Of a stretch of DNA of 64,000 nt, positions 38,661 through 45,895 are shown one piece after another. The notes under the pieces are model-generated. The model saw only the letters and a program-made list of their open reading frames with translations, made no database searches and was not told the DNA's origin. The DNA is taken from positions 248,001-312,000 of the forward strand of contig NZ_JAEMEF010000003.1 of the NCBI RefSeq assembly GCF_016785945.1, written 5' to 3'. Position numbers and translations under genes: made by a program. This DNA is from Olleya sediminilitoris. Lineage in GTDB: Bacteria > Bacteroidota > Bacteroidia > Flavobacteriales > Flavobacteriaceae. How positions within the stretch are numbered: position 1 is the first letter of the stretch; each line of letters starts with the position of its first letter.

Positions 38661-39429
38661 CTTCCGCTTCTTTAACTAGTGAGTTTATCTTTTCAAGTCT
38701 AGAGTTTAAATACGTTTTATAAGCTTCTCTTATTTGATCTGGTGTAAACGTGTCAGATTCGTTTATTAGCCAATCTTCAGGAATAGTGTTTATAATTGTA
38801 TTGATAGTATTACTTGTTAGTGTTGAGGTAATATGTAGTGATGCTTCGTCTAATTTTGTCGCACGATCTAGTAAAACATGATCTTTAATTAAAGGAAATG
38901 TACGTGTTAAATGATTCTCCCAAGTATCCCAATTATGATGAAAATAAAAACTTGCACCATTGTCAATTACCCATAATTCTTTATTCCAATTAAGTACATT
39001 TGGGTTTTTAACTGTTCTGTCAATGTTACTAATAATACTATCTAGTAATACCACTTTAGAGGCTGTTAAAGGGTCTGCAACAGAAGCTAAGGGGTCAAAA
39101 GTAATAGAGCCACTTAAGTAATGTAAACCTAGATTTAAACCGACGCTAAATTTTAATAAATCTTGTATTTCTTCATCAGGTTCGGTTTTACTAAACGAAT
39201 CATCTAAATTCATAAACACCAATTCTGGAACTTTTAGTCCAATAGCTCTTGCTAATTCGCCACCAATAAATTCAGCAATTAAAGCTTTTTTTCCTTGACC
39301 AGCACCTCTAAATTTTAAAACGTATAAAAAATCGTCATCTGCTTTTACAATTGCAGGTAAAGAACCACCTTCTCTTAAAGGTGTGATGTATTGTGTAACA
39401 TCAACGGTTCTTATTTCTAATTTATTCAT
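38650..39429 (-). CDS. HipA-like kinase-domain protein
   Basis: This 259-residue protein resembles the HipA catalytic half without the N-subdomain. An early GxxxxYVLKFRG-like strand has the ATP-binding Lys, DSIISNIDRTVKNPN gives the catalytic Asp and Asn, and WVIDNGASFYFHHNW has the Mg-binding Asp. HipA kinases phosphorylate proteins such as tRNA synthetases. Some annotation pipelines label this family 'aminotransferase class I and II', which looks wrong. No HipB-type helix-turn-helix antitoxin is present; the partner is DUF3037. Confidence 0.75.
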   Translation of the reverse strand: MNKLEIRTVDVTQYITPLREGGSLPAIVKADDDFLYVLKFRGAGQGKKALIAEFIGGELARAIGLKVPELVFMNLDDSFSKTEPDEEIQDLLKFSVGLNLGLHYLSGSITFDPLASVADPLTASKVVLLDSIISNIDRTVKNPNVLNWNKELWVIDNGASFYFHHNWDTWENHLTRTFPLIKDHVLLDRATKLDEASLHITSTLTSNTINTIINTIPEDWLINESDTFTPDQIREAYKTYLNSRLEKINSLVKEAEDAR

Positions 39430-39437
39430 TGGTATTT

Positions 39438-40079
39438 TTATATTTTTCGGCTAATGGTTAAACCATCTCTTATAGGTAGTAAAACGGTTTCAATTCTTGG
39501 ATCCTCTTTTAAAAGTGTATTGAAATCTAAAACAGCTTTTGTAGATACATCTTTGTCGTTTAAGGGTTCCACAACTTTTCCATGCCATAAAACATTGTCT
39601 GATAATATGATTCCGCCTGGATTTAATTTGTCAATTATTAAATGAAAATAATTGACATAATTAGGCTTATCAGCATCAATAAAAACTAAATCAAAGGTTT
39701 TATTCATATCAGGAAGTATGTCCATTGCACTTCCCAAATACTGATGTATTTGTTTTCCATAGTCAGATTTATCAAAGTACTTACGCTGAAAATCTTCCAG
39801 CTCTTCATTAACATCAATGGTGTGTATTTGCCCTTCAGGGTGTAAACCTTCCGCTAAACAAAGTGTCGCATAACCCGTAAAAGTGCCAAGTTCTAAAACA
39901 GATTTTGGCCTAATTAATTTAGAAATCATGCTTAAAACACGACCTTGATACGGCCCACTAAGCATAATAGGTTGTAATATTTTTTGGTAAGTTTCTCTAG
40001 TCAGTTGTTGTAATAATTCTGGCTCATCCTGACTGTGAGCTACAACGTAGTCGTCTAATTTTTCGGGTAAAAAATACAT
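39438..40079 (-). CDS. Class I SAM-dependent O-methyltransferase (COMT/CCoAOMT-like)
   Basis: This 213-residue protein has the SAM motif LELGTFTGYATLCLAEGL, the acidic TIDVNEEL and the metal-binding/catalytic block FIDADKPNYVNYF...LSDNVLWHG. These are typical of Mg-dependent O-methyltransferases acting on catechol-type phenols. It lies 8 bp before the HipA-like gene, and 91 bp after the ACMS decarboxylase gene, with an inverted-repeat unit between. A catecholic or 3-hydroxy-kynurenine-type substrate would fit its position but is only inference. Confidence 0.83.
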   Translation of the reverse strand: MYFLPEKLDDYVVAHSQDEPELLQQLTRETYQKILQPIMLSGPYQGRVLSMISKLIRPKSVLELGTFTGYATLCLAEGLHPEGQIHTIDVNEELEDFQRKYFDKSDYGKQIHQYLGSAMDILPDMNKTFDLVFIDADKPNYVNYFHLIIDKLNPGGIILSDNVLWHGKVVEPLNDKDVSTKAVLDFNTLLKEDPRIETVLLPIRDGLTISRKI

Positions 40080-40085
40080 GGTATT

Positions 40086-40163
40086 GTCTGGTCGAGCGCA
40101 GTCGAGACCTTTCTATTATATATCATTAAAAATAAAAACACTCTCGACTGCGCTCGAGGAGAT
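40086..40163. repeat. Palindrome-ended unit A (empty, 78 bp)
   Basis: The left end 40086-40109 reads GTCTGGTCGAG then CGCAGTCGAGACC. The right end 40140-40163 is its inverted partner. The spacer is about 30 bp of A/T-rich sequence. Same end sequences, order and direction as units B, C and D. Confidence 0.85.
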
Positions 40164-40170
40164 CTTTTTA

Positions 40171-41256
40171 TTATCCTAAAATTCGTTTTACTAATTTGTC
40201 CTTAGCATCTTGGTCATCACCACATAACCATTGGATCACGTTATCTTCCCAAATAGCATCTCGTTCGGTTTCGGTAATAATTTGTCTTTCCATAGCTAAA
40301 TCTAATATTTTTCCAGGATAAGAACTTTGTTTCTCACTTTCCATTTCGCCTAAAGGGTATGGATCATCAAGTCCCATTAAAACTTGTTTAGAACCTTGAT
40401 TACGCAATAATAGTTCTAGACCTCCAGTATCATGCACTAAAGTATCAAAAAAGATGTTTTTATGTCCAACTGCTTTTCTTGGATGACTTTTACCTTCAAA
40501 TAAATCCGGTCTTCCATCAAAGCCTTGAATACGTCGTCCTAAGTTAATCTGAGCTAACTGTCCACCATGAGCAAAGCAAGTACGCATATTAGGGTATTTA
40601 TCTTGATAGCCATTTAGGGTTAAAAAATGATAAGCATCTGCACATTGCGCCAACATCCAAATTAAGTGAAAACGCCAAGAAGTGTTTTCTAATTTTATAA
40701 ACTTTTCGCCATCATAAGGATGAATTTCTACTGCTAAATTATATTTGTTTGCTAGTTCAAAAATAGGTTCGTTTTCTTCATCAAAAATACAACGCCAAGT
40801 TCCAATAGTATCCATATAATGTGTTGGAAGACATAGTAATCTCATACCTAGTTCCTCGACGCAACGTTCAATTTCCCAACAGGCACCTCTAACAAAACCA
40901 GGATGTACAACAAATCCACAAGTAAATTTACTAGGGTTTTCGCGTTGTACTTTTGCGTTAAAATCGTTTTGAAAACGCAAGGCTTGTTTCATCTCATCAA
41001 CACGTAAGCCATTTCCATATAATTGAGATAAGTTTAAAACAACAGCGTGATCAATTTTATTACGTTGCATCCATTCTAACTTTTCGTTTAAGAAAAAACT
41101 AGAATCGGTTATAGGTCTGTTCCAATCTTTTTGAAGCATGAATTTTCGGTCTTTATCAACCCAAAAAATACCTTTGTCTTGCATAAACTGAGGAATTTGC
41201 TCTGGATATGGCAATAAGTGTGAGTGACCGTTAATTCTAAGTTTACGTTTTTCCAT
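40171..41256 (-). CDS. Amidohydrolase, 2-amino-3-carboxymuconate-6-semialdehyde decarboxylase (ACMSD)-like
   Basis: I start at the ATG 41256 (361 aa); the earlier in-frame ATG at 41268 lies in a repeat. The metal site has HxH in INGHSH (His11, His13), then EIHPYDG, CFAHGGQ and the Asp in LMGLDDPYP, the ligand set of the ACMSD family. ACMSD removes CO2 from ACMS, made by 3-hydroxyanthranilate dioxygenase, and steers carbon to 2-aminomuconate instead of quinolinate/NAD. The dioxygenase gene lies immediately upstream on the same strand, supporting this role. Confidence 0.85.
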   Translation of the reverse strand: MEKRKLRINGHSHLLPYPEQIPQFMQDKGIFWVDKDRKFMLQKDWNRPITDSSFFLNEKLEWMQRNKIDHAVVLNLSQLYGNGLRVDEMKQALRFQNDFNAKVQRENPSKFTCGFVVHPGFVRGACWEIERCVEELGMRLLCLPTHYMDTIGTWRCIFDEENEPIFELANKYNLAVEIHPYDGEKFIKLENTSWRFHLIWMLAQCADAYHFLTLNGYQDKYPNMRTCFAHGGQLAQINLGRRIQGFDGRPDLFEGKSHPRKAVGHKNIFFDTLVHDTGGLELLLRNQGSKQVLMGLDDPYPLGEMESEKQSSYPGKILDLAMERQIITETERDAIWEDNVIQWLCGDDQDAKDKLVKRILG

Positions 41257-41263
41257 AAGTTTT

Positions 41264-41293
41264 GTCATTGCGAATCTTTAGATGTGGCAATCG
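41264..41293. repeat. Degenerate GTCATTGCGA...TGGCAATC repeat
   Basis: gtcattgcgaat (41264-41275) and gtggcaatcg form an imperfect inverted repeat (attgc/gcaat). It resembles a short palindromic repeat frequent in Bacteroidota genomes. It covers the possible extra start codon of the ACMSD gene. Confidence 0.45.
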
Positions 41294-41310
41294 TTGTCTT
41301 AAATTATTTA

Positions 41311-41587
41311 TTCTATTCATTTTGCCTTGATGCATTACTGAATTTAAAACACAGTTTTAAATGAAAGTACATTGCGGATCAAAACAAAAAAATCAAATTG
41401 TAATGATAAAATTCCTGCTGTACATTCATTCTCGGAATTGCGTGCTTAAAGCTTCGCTTTGCAGTTTTTTTCCTTCACTCATTATTTCTGCATTTCAATG
41501 TTCAATTTTACAAATTGATTTGGGACTTTCAATTAAGCTAATGTTATTTTTAATCCCAACTTTGTTGCTTTTGCTAACTGCTAATTA
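41311..41587. repeat. Long intergenic repeat, copy 1 (TTTTGCCTTGATGCA type)
   Basis: The 41257-41584 gap between two minus-strand genes has no credible gene. It begins with attcattttgccttgatgca and ends with gctaactgctaattag. A related segment at 45650-45892 has the same beginning (ttcattttgccttgatgcaa), a similar gaattgattt motif in the middle and the same end (gctaattgctaattt), in the same direction. The middle parts differ, so the copies are old or mosaic. A 75-codon plus-strand frame in it has no protein-like features. Confidence 0.55.
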
Positions 41588-42121
41588 GTTTTCTAACTTA
41601 ACCTTTTTTGGTGGTTCCATAATTTCACCACAATTAGGGCAAGTACGTTTGTCCAAATCTCCATAATATTTATCGAATATTTTTGGCATATCAGTTTCAA
41701 TATTTTTTACTGTAAAATCTTCTTCATATAATTTAGTAGTACAGTTTTCGCAAAACCAAAGTAAGGCATCTTGTACTCCTTTTTCTCTTGGATATTCAAT
41801 AACTAAACCAACAGTGTTAGCTCCACGTTGAGGCGAGTGTGGTACTTTTGGAGGCAACAAAAATATTTCACCTTCTTTAATGTGTATGTCTTTTGGCACA
41901 CCTTCATCAATCACTTTTAAAACAATATCACCTTCAATTTGATGAAAAAACTCAGGTGTTTCGTTATAATGGTAATCCTTTCTATTATTTGGTCCACCAA
42001 CAACCATAACAATAAAATCACCATCCTTCCAAACCACTTTGTTTCCAACAGGTGGTTTTAAAAGATGTCTATTTTCTTCAATCCAAGCTTTAAAATTTAT
42101 AGGTGGAAATAATTTACTCAT
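41585..42121 (-). CDS. 3-hydroxyanthranilate 3,4-dioxygenase
   Basis: This 178-residue cupin has iron ligands at His51, Glu57 and His95, the positions known for the bacterial enzyme. The C-terminal rubredoxin-like site has CENC (124-127) and CPNC (161-164). It opens the ring of 3-hydroxyanthranilate to ACMS, the substrate of the ACMSD-like enzyme encoded next. Length and residues are those of the bacterial HAAO/NbaC family. Confidence 0.95.
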   Translation of the reverse strand: MSKLFPPINFKAWIEENRHLLKPPVGNKVVWKDGDFIVMVVGGPNNRKDYHYNETPEFFHQIEGDIVLKVIDEGVPKDIHIKEGEIFLLPPKVPHSPQRGANTVGLVIEYPREKGVQDALLWFCENCTTKLYEEDFTVKNIETDMPKIFDKYYGDLDKRTCPNCGEIMEPPKKVKLEN

Positions 42122-42142
42122 GATACAAATTTTTAATTTTTA

Positions 42143-42165
42143 TCATCCTAAACAAAATTCAGGAT
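42143..42165. repeat. Degenerate TCATCCT...AGGAT palindrome
   Basis: tcatccta and ttcaggat form a 5-bp stem (atcct/aggat). It looks like a decayed form of the intact hairpin at 47334-47352. It lies 22 bp upstream of the dioxygenase ATG on the minus strand. Confidence 0.45.
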
Positions 42166-42178
42166 ATTAATATATTTT

Positions 42179-42307
42179 GGGCGTTTCCCTAAATAGGGTC
42201 AGGCTTTTAAGGCTCGCTCTCTGTAAGGAGCTCAAACAAACCTTTCAAACCTTTAGGTTCACGAAATCAATATTTTAAAATATTAATCTGTGAGTAATCC
42301 TTAACGC
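42179..42307. repeat. Inverted-repeat intergenic element GGGCGTT...AACGC (copy 2)
   Basis: The 129-bp element begins gggcgtttccctaaataggg and ends atccttaacgc. Ends gcgtt/aacgc match those of the copy at 34166-34253. The internal part has ctcgctctctgtaaggagc instead of the T-run/A-run hairpin. It fills most of the 233-bp gap between two pathway genes. Confidence 0.55.
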
Positions 42308-42354
42308 AGATTCATCAATTCAATAAAATTAGTAATAATAAACGAAATAAAGAA

Positions 42355-43137
42355 TTATAAACTCTTTGTTCTTCCACCATCAACCGGAAGATTAATTCCG
42401 TTAATATAACTCGCACGTTCGCTTGCTAAAAAGGTAATTGCATCAGCTAATTCTTCTGGTTTTGCAAAACGTTTTGCAGGCACAGCACTTTTCATGGCAT
42501 TTGCAGATTCTTCTTCTGTTTTTCCTGTTTTAACAGATTTGTTTTTAATAATTTCAGCCAAACGATCGGTTCCTGTTGCTCCAGGTAACACATTGTTTAC
42601 CGTAATACCAAATTGACCAAGCTCGTTAGCTAATGTTTTACTCCAGTTAGCTACAGCACCACGAATGGTATTACTCACACCTAAACCATCTAAAGGTTGT
42701 TTTACTGATGTAGAAATTACATTTACAATACGACCATAGTTTTCCTTTTTCATAAACGGAACCACTGCTTGTGCTAACACGTGATTACATTTTAAATGCT
42801 GAGTAAAAGCACCTTCAAACTCATCTACATCTGCCGAAAAAACAGGTCCTCCTTTTGGTCCACCTGTATTATTTACTAACACATGAAATCCGTGATTTTC
42901 GTTTATATAAGCTTCGATCTTTTCTTTTAAATCATTCGGGTTAGAAAAATCGGCAACTATATAATCGTGATTTCTATGTTGTGGTAGTTCTGTTAACGTT
43001 GCTTTTAACTTGTCTTCGTTTCTAGCAATAAGTGTTACTTGTACGCCTTCTTCAGCTAATGCTAAAGCGGTTGCTTTTCCTATTCCTGCTGTGCTTCCGC
43101 AAACTAGTGCGTATTTGTTGTTTAGTTGTAAATCCAT
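42355..43137 (-). CDS. SDR family protein with altered catalytic residues
   Basis: This 260-residue Rossmann protein has the cofactor motif CGSTAGIG (13-20), NNTGG in the NNAG position, and a closing LASERASYINGINLPVDGG. The usual active-site YxxxK is replaced: alignment by VSNTIRGAVANWSKTLANEL puts Ser at Tyr and Arg at Lys. A divergent SDR subgroup with this change exists; catalysis may be altered or lost. Its place in the kynurenine cluster suggests a related substrate, but its step is unknown. Confidence 0.8.
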   Translation of the reverse strand: MDLQLNNKYALVCGSTAGIGKATALALAEEGVQVTLIARNEDKLKATLTELPQHRNHDYIVADFSNPNDLKEKIEAYINENHGFHVLVNNTGGPKGGPVFSADVDEFEGAFTQHLKCNHVLAQAVVPFMKKENYGRIVNVISTSVKQPLDGLGVSNTIRGAVANWSKTLANELGQFGITVNNVLPGATGTDRLAEIIKNKSVKTGKTEEESANAMKSAVPAKRFAKPEELADAITFLASERASYINGINLPVDGGRTKSL

Positions 43138-43144
43138 AATCTTA

Positions 43145-43227
43145 GTCTAGTTGAGTTCAGTCGAGACATTGCTCTCAATTGATCATTATTTTTTATTTAG
43201 AAACCTATCGACTGCGCTCGAGGAGAC
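43145..43227. repeat. Palindrome-ended unit B (empty, 83 bp)
   Basis: The left end 43145-43168 is the most decayed copy (GTCTAGTTGAGTTCAGTCGA then GACA). The right end 43204-43227 is nearly intact (CCTATCGACTGCGCTCGAGG then AGAC). Unit C begins 32 bp further on. Confidence 0.75.
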
Positions 43228-43259
43228 AATCTTGTTTCAATTTGTAATTTGTGTTTTAT

Positions 43260-43634
43260 GTCTGGTCGAGCGAAGTCGAGACCTTACTCGCTTTCTGTAT
43301 TATATTTAGAATGAGTAGCATTTCTGCATTCTGATAAAATTTTTAATAAATCAAATTCACTATTAGCTAATGCATATTTCTTTTTTGCACTCCACTTTTT
43401 TATTTTCTTTTCAAAAAATATTGCTTGTTCAATATCGTTAAATTCTTGATGAAAAATTAACTTTAATGGTCTTCTTTTAAAAGTAAAACAATTTTTGTTT
43501 AATCCATTTTGGTGCTCTTCAAATCTTCTGGAAATGTTATTTGTAACTCCTGTGTAGGTTAAGTTATCTGAACATTGTAATATGTAAACATAATAAGTTT
43601 TCATAGTAGACCTCTCGACTGCGCTCGAGGAGAC
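43260..43634. mobile_element. Palindrome-ended unit C carrying a GIY-YIG nuclease gene (375 bp)
   Basis: The left end 43260-43283 (GTCTGGTCGAG-CGAAGTCGAGACC) abuts the stop codon of the GIY-YIG gene. The right end 43611-43634 (inverted partner) lies 6 bp before its ATG. The gene thus fills the unit completely, as an ORF does between the ends of a minimal mobile element. Units A, B and D have the same ends without a gene. Mobility is inferred, not shown; no target-site duplication is obvious. Confidence 0.6.
43284..43604 (-). CDS. GIY-YIG nuclease family protein inside repeat unit C
   Basis: This 106-residue protein begins with a GIY-YIG-type core: YVYIL (5-9), YTGVT (17-21), then NNISRRFEEHQNG with the conserved Arg and His, and an IFFEKKIKKW segment with the metal-binding Glu. 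This compact form resembles the UPF0213/YhbQ group plus a short basic C-terminus. GIY-YIG enzymes cut DNA in repair, recombination and mobile introns. It interrupts the kynurenine cluster and has no metabolic link to its neighbours; it probably came with the flanking palindromes. Confidence 0.85.
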   Translation of the reverse strand: MKTYYVYILQCSDNLTYTGVTNNISRRFEEHQNGLNKNCFTFKRRPLKLIFHQEFNDIEQAIFFEKKIKKWSAKKKYALANSEFDLLKILSECRNATHSKYNTESE

Positions 43635-43673
43635 ATTTCGTTTTAAATTATAAAATTCCCACTTTTATATAAA

Positions 43674-45113
43674 CTAGTATTTTATACAAACATTTTTAGC
43701 TTCAGTAAAAAAGCGTAACGCTTCAAAACCACCTTCACGTCCAATGCCAGATGCTTTTACACCTCCAAAAGGTGTACGTAAATCACGCATCATCCAAGTG
43801 TTCACCCAAACTATTCCTGCTTGCAATTGGTTACTCATTTTCATGGTGCGTTTTAAGTTATTAGTCCATAATGTTGCAGACAAACCATACTTTACTTTGT
43901 TTGCCATTTGTAAGACTTCGTCTTCATTATGAAAAGGCATAATGGTAACTACTGGTCCAAAAATTTCTTCTTGATTTACTCTGCAGTCATCATTAGGTAC
44001 TTCAATAACTGTTGGTTCTAAATAGTAACCGTTTTCAAAACCTGCTACAGTTACTTGGTTTCCTCCGCAAAGGATTATTCCATTTTCCGCTTTAGCGATA
44101 TTTATATATTCTTTTACTTTTTCTAAATGTGGTTTGGATACTAATGCTCCAATATTAGTAGATACTTCCGATGGATGACCAACTTTTAAAGCTTTCACTT
44201 TATTAACAAAATCTTTCTTGAATTTTTCATAGATAGAAGCTTCTACAAAGATTCTGCTTCCGCATAAACAAATCTGACCTTGATTAGCAAAAGAGGAGCG
44301 AACCGTTGTATTTAACATATCGTCATAATCGCAATCTGCAAAAATGATGTTCGGGTTTTTTCCGCCTAATTCTAACGATAGTTTTTTAAACATAGGAGCT
44401 GCTACTTTTGCAATATGTGCTCCTGTTGCTGTTCCTCCTGTAAAACTAATCGCTTTTATATTTTCATGCTCTATAATGGCTTGTCCTGTTGAACCTCCTA
44501 AACCATGTACAATATTTAAAACACCTTTTGGAAGTCCTGCTTCGTTACAAATTTTACCTAACAAATAAGCTGTCATAGGTGTGACTTCACTTGGTTTGGC
44601 AACGACGCAGTTTCCTGCTGCAATTGCTGGAGCGATTTTCCATGTAAATAAATAAAGAGGAAGATTCCAAGGAGAAATACAACCTACAACACCAATGGGT
44701 TGACGTAGTGTGTAGTTTATTGCTTGATTAATGCTTTCGTGACTTTCACTAGCAAATTGTGTTATCGCATTACCAAAGAATCTGAAATTACTTGCTGCTC
44801 TTGGTATATCTACTGCTTTTGCTAAGCTAATTGGTTTTCCATTGTCTTTGCTTTCTGCTTTTGCAAAACGGTCTAAATTAGCTTCTAATAATTCTGAAAT
44901 CTTAATTAAAATCCTACTACGTTCTTCTATGCTTGTTTGTGACCAGCTTGGAAAAGCAGATTTGGCGCTTTTATAGGCTTGCTCAACATCTTCTTTTGAT
45001 GAGTTTGGAATTTGTCCGTAAACTTCTCCATTACTAGGATTGTAGTTATCTATCCAATGGTTTTGAATTGGATTGTGGAAGTTTCCGTTTATGTAGTTTT
45101 TAATGTTTTCCAT
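43674..45113 (-). CDS. Aldehyde dehydrogenase, probable 2-aminomuconate 6-semialdehyde dehydrogenase
   Basis: This 479-residue protein has the ALDH pattern: PWNLPLYLFTWKIAPAIAAG (in two parts), the base Glu in LELGGKN and the nucleophile Cys in NQGQICLCGSR. It oxidises an aldehyde to acid with NAD+. Between the ACMSD-like and RidA-type genes, the expected substrate is 2-aminomuconate semialdehyde. The assignment comes mainly from this context, because ALDH sequence alone does not fix the substrate. Confidence 0.88.
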   Translation of the reverse strand: MENIKNYINGNFHNPIQNHWIDNYNPSNGEVYGQIPNSSKEDVEQAYKSAKSAFPSWSQTSIEERSRILIKISELLEANLDRFAKAESKDNGKPISLAKAVDIPRAASNFRFFGNAITQFASESHESINQAINYTLRQPIGVVGCISPWNLPLYLFTWKIAPAIAAGNCVVAKPSEVTPMTAYLLGKICNEAGLPKGVLNIVHGLGGSTGQAIIEHENIKAISFTGGTATGAHIAKVAAPMFKKLSLELGGKNPNIIFADCDYDDMLNTTVRSSFANQGQICLCGSRIFVEASIYEKFKKDFVNKVKALKVGHPSEVSTNIGALVSKPHLEKVKEYINIAKAENGIILCGGNQVTVAGFENGYYLEPTVIEVPNDDCRVNQEEIFGPVVTIMPFHNEDEVLQMANKVKYGLSATLWTNNLKRTMKMSNQLQAGIVWVNTWMMRDLRTPFGGVKASGIGREGGFEALRFFTEAKNVCIKY

Positions 45114-45121
45114 TTTCTTTA

Positions 45122-45180
45122 GTCTGGTCGAGCGCAGCCGAGACCTATTTTAGTGACCTCTCGACTGCGCTCGAGGAGAC
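45122..45180. repeat. Palindrome-ended unit D (empty, 59 bp)
   Basis: The left end 45122-45145 (one change, GCAGCCGAG) and the right end 45157-45180 are separated by 11 bp. This is the shortest of the four units. It lies between the aldehyde dehydrogenase and RidA-type genes. Confidence 0.85.
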
Positions 45181-45194
45181 ATTAAATTTATATA

Positions 45195-45629
45195 TTATTT
45201 ACCAACATAAGCCATAACCTTAATCTCCACCACCAAATCTGGATGTGGTAATTGGTGTACAGCGACTGTGGTTCTTGTTGGTCCTGTTTCTTTGTCAAAA
45301 AACTCTGCGTAGGCTTTGTTGTAATCTGCAAAGTCATTCATGTTTACTAAAAACGAAGTCACATCAACTACGTTTTTTAAACTTGCTCCAACTTTTTTAA
45401 GATTGGTATCAATGTTTTTTAAAACTTCTTGAGTTTGTGTGTAGGCATTGAGCTTTTTGGTTCCCATTTCATCTATAATATCTACGCCAGCAATGCTGTT
45501 GTCTGCTCTACGCGAACTTGTTCCTGAAACGAAAATGAAATCTCCAACTTGTTTTACGTGTGGATATGCTCCTCTTGGTGTTACCTTCGTTCCTGCGGAA
45601 GCAGGAATCTCATTGTTTTTATTACTCAT
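45195..45629 (-). CDS. RidA family protein, probable 2-aminomuconate deaminase
   Basis: I start at the ATG 45629 (144 aa); an ATG at 45653 and a frame to 45692 are alternatives that run into repeat DNA. The RidA fold is clear: [26 protein letters not shown], the Arg in [13 protein letters not shown] and the Glu in [11 protein letters not shown]. The role here is most likely hydrolysis of 2-aminomuconate to 4-oxalocrotonate, as in bacterial 2-nitrobenzoate and kynurenine pathways. Residues [10 protein letters not shown] at the N-terminus are encoded by a perfect palindrome (see 45590-45607). Confidence 0.82.
   Translation of the reverse strand: MSNKNNEIPASAGTKVTPRGAYPHVKQVGDFIFVSGTSSRRADNSIAGVDIIDEMGTKKLNAYTQTQEVLKNIDTNLKKVGASLKNVVDVTSFLVNMNDFADYNKAYAEFFDKETGPTRTTVAVHQLPHPDLVVEIKVMAYVGK
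45590..45607. repeat. TTCCTGC-GGAA-GCAGGAA palindrome inside the RidA-type gene
   Basis: A perfect 7-bp inverted repeat with a 4-nt centre lies in frame within the coding sequence. It encodes part of [10 protein letters not shown] near the N-terminus. It resembles the widespread 'TTCCTGCGnAAGCAGGAA' repeat of Bacteroidota intergenic DNA. Confidence 0.6.
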
Positions 45630-45649
45630 ATTTTCTGTTTTATCTCTGT

Positions 45650-45892
45650 TCATTTTGCCTTGATGCAAAACGAACCAAAAAATCACAATCAAGCCAAGGA
45701 ATTTTCAGTTTTGCAAACTGAAACCGATTTGAAAACTCCGCGTCGAACTGCGTTCTCCTGTTTTCGGAGCTTTTCTTCATCTATTCTTCGCCTTGATGTT
45801 TCAATTCTTTTGAATTGATTTGAGGGCTTTATAATTTACTAAGTTTATTTTTAAGCCCTAAATTTTTTTCATTTTGGCTAATTGCTAATTTT
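45650..45892. repeat. Long intergenic repeat, copy 2 (TTTTGCCTTGATGCAA type)
   Basis: The 243-bp segment starts ttcattttgccttgatgcaa and ends gctaattgctaatttttag, like the segment at 41311-41587. An internal tgccttgatgc...caatcaagcc makes an inverted repeat. There is no protein-like frame; it separates the RidA-type gene from kynurenine 3-monooxygenase. Confidence 0.55.
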
Positions 45893-45895
45893 TAG

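Noticed and set aside
41361-41588. 75-codon plus-strand frame between ACMSD and HAAO genes
   Set aside because: It lies wholly within a repeat, has a biased hydrophobic composition and no known motif; the corresponding part of the other repeat copy has no similar frame.
45630-45692. N-terminal extension of the RidA-type gene to 45692
   Set aside because: The extra residues come from the long repeat at 45650-45892 and have no RidA similarity; ATG 45629 (or 45653) is more plausible.
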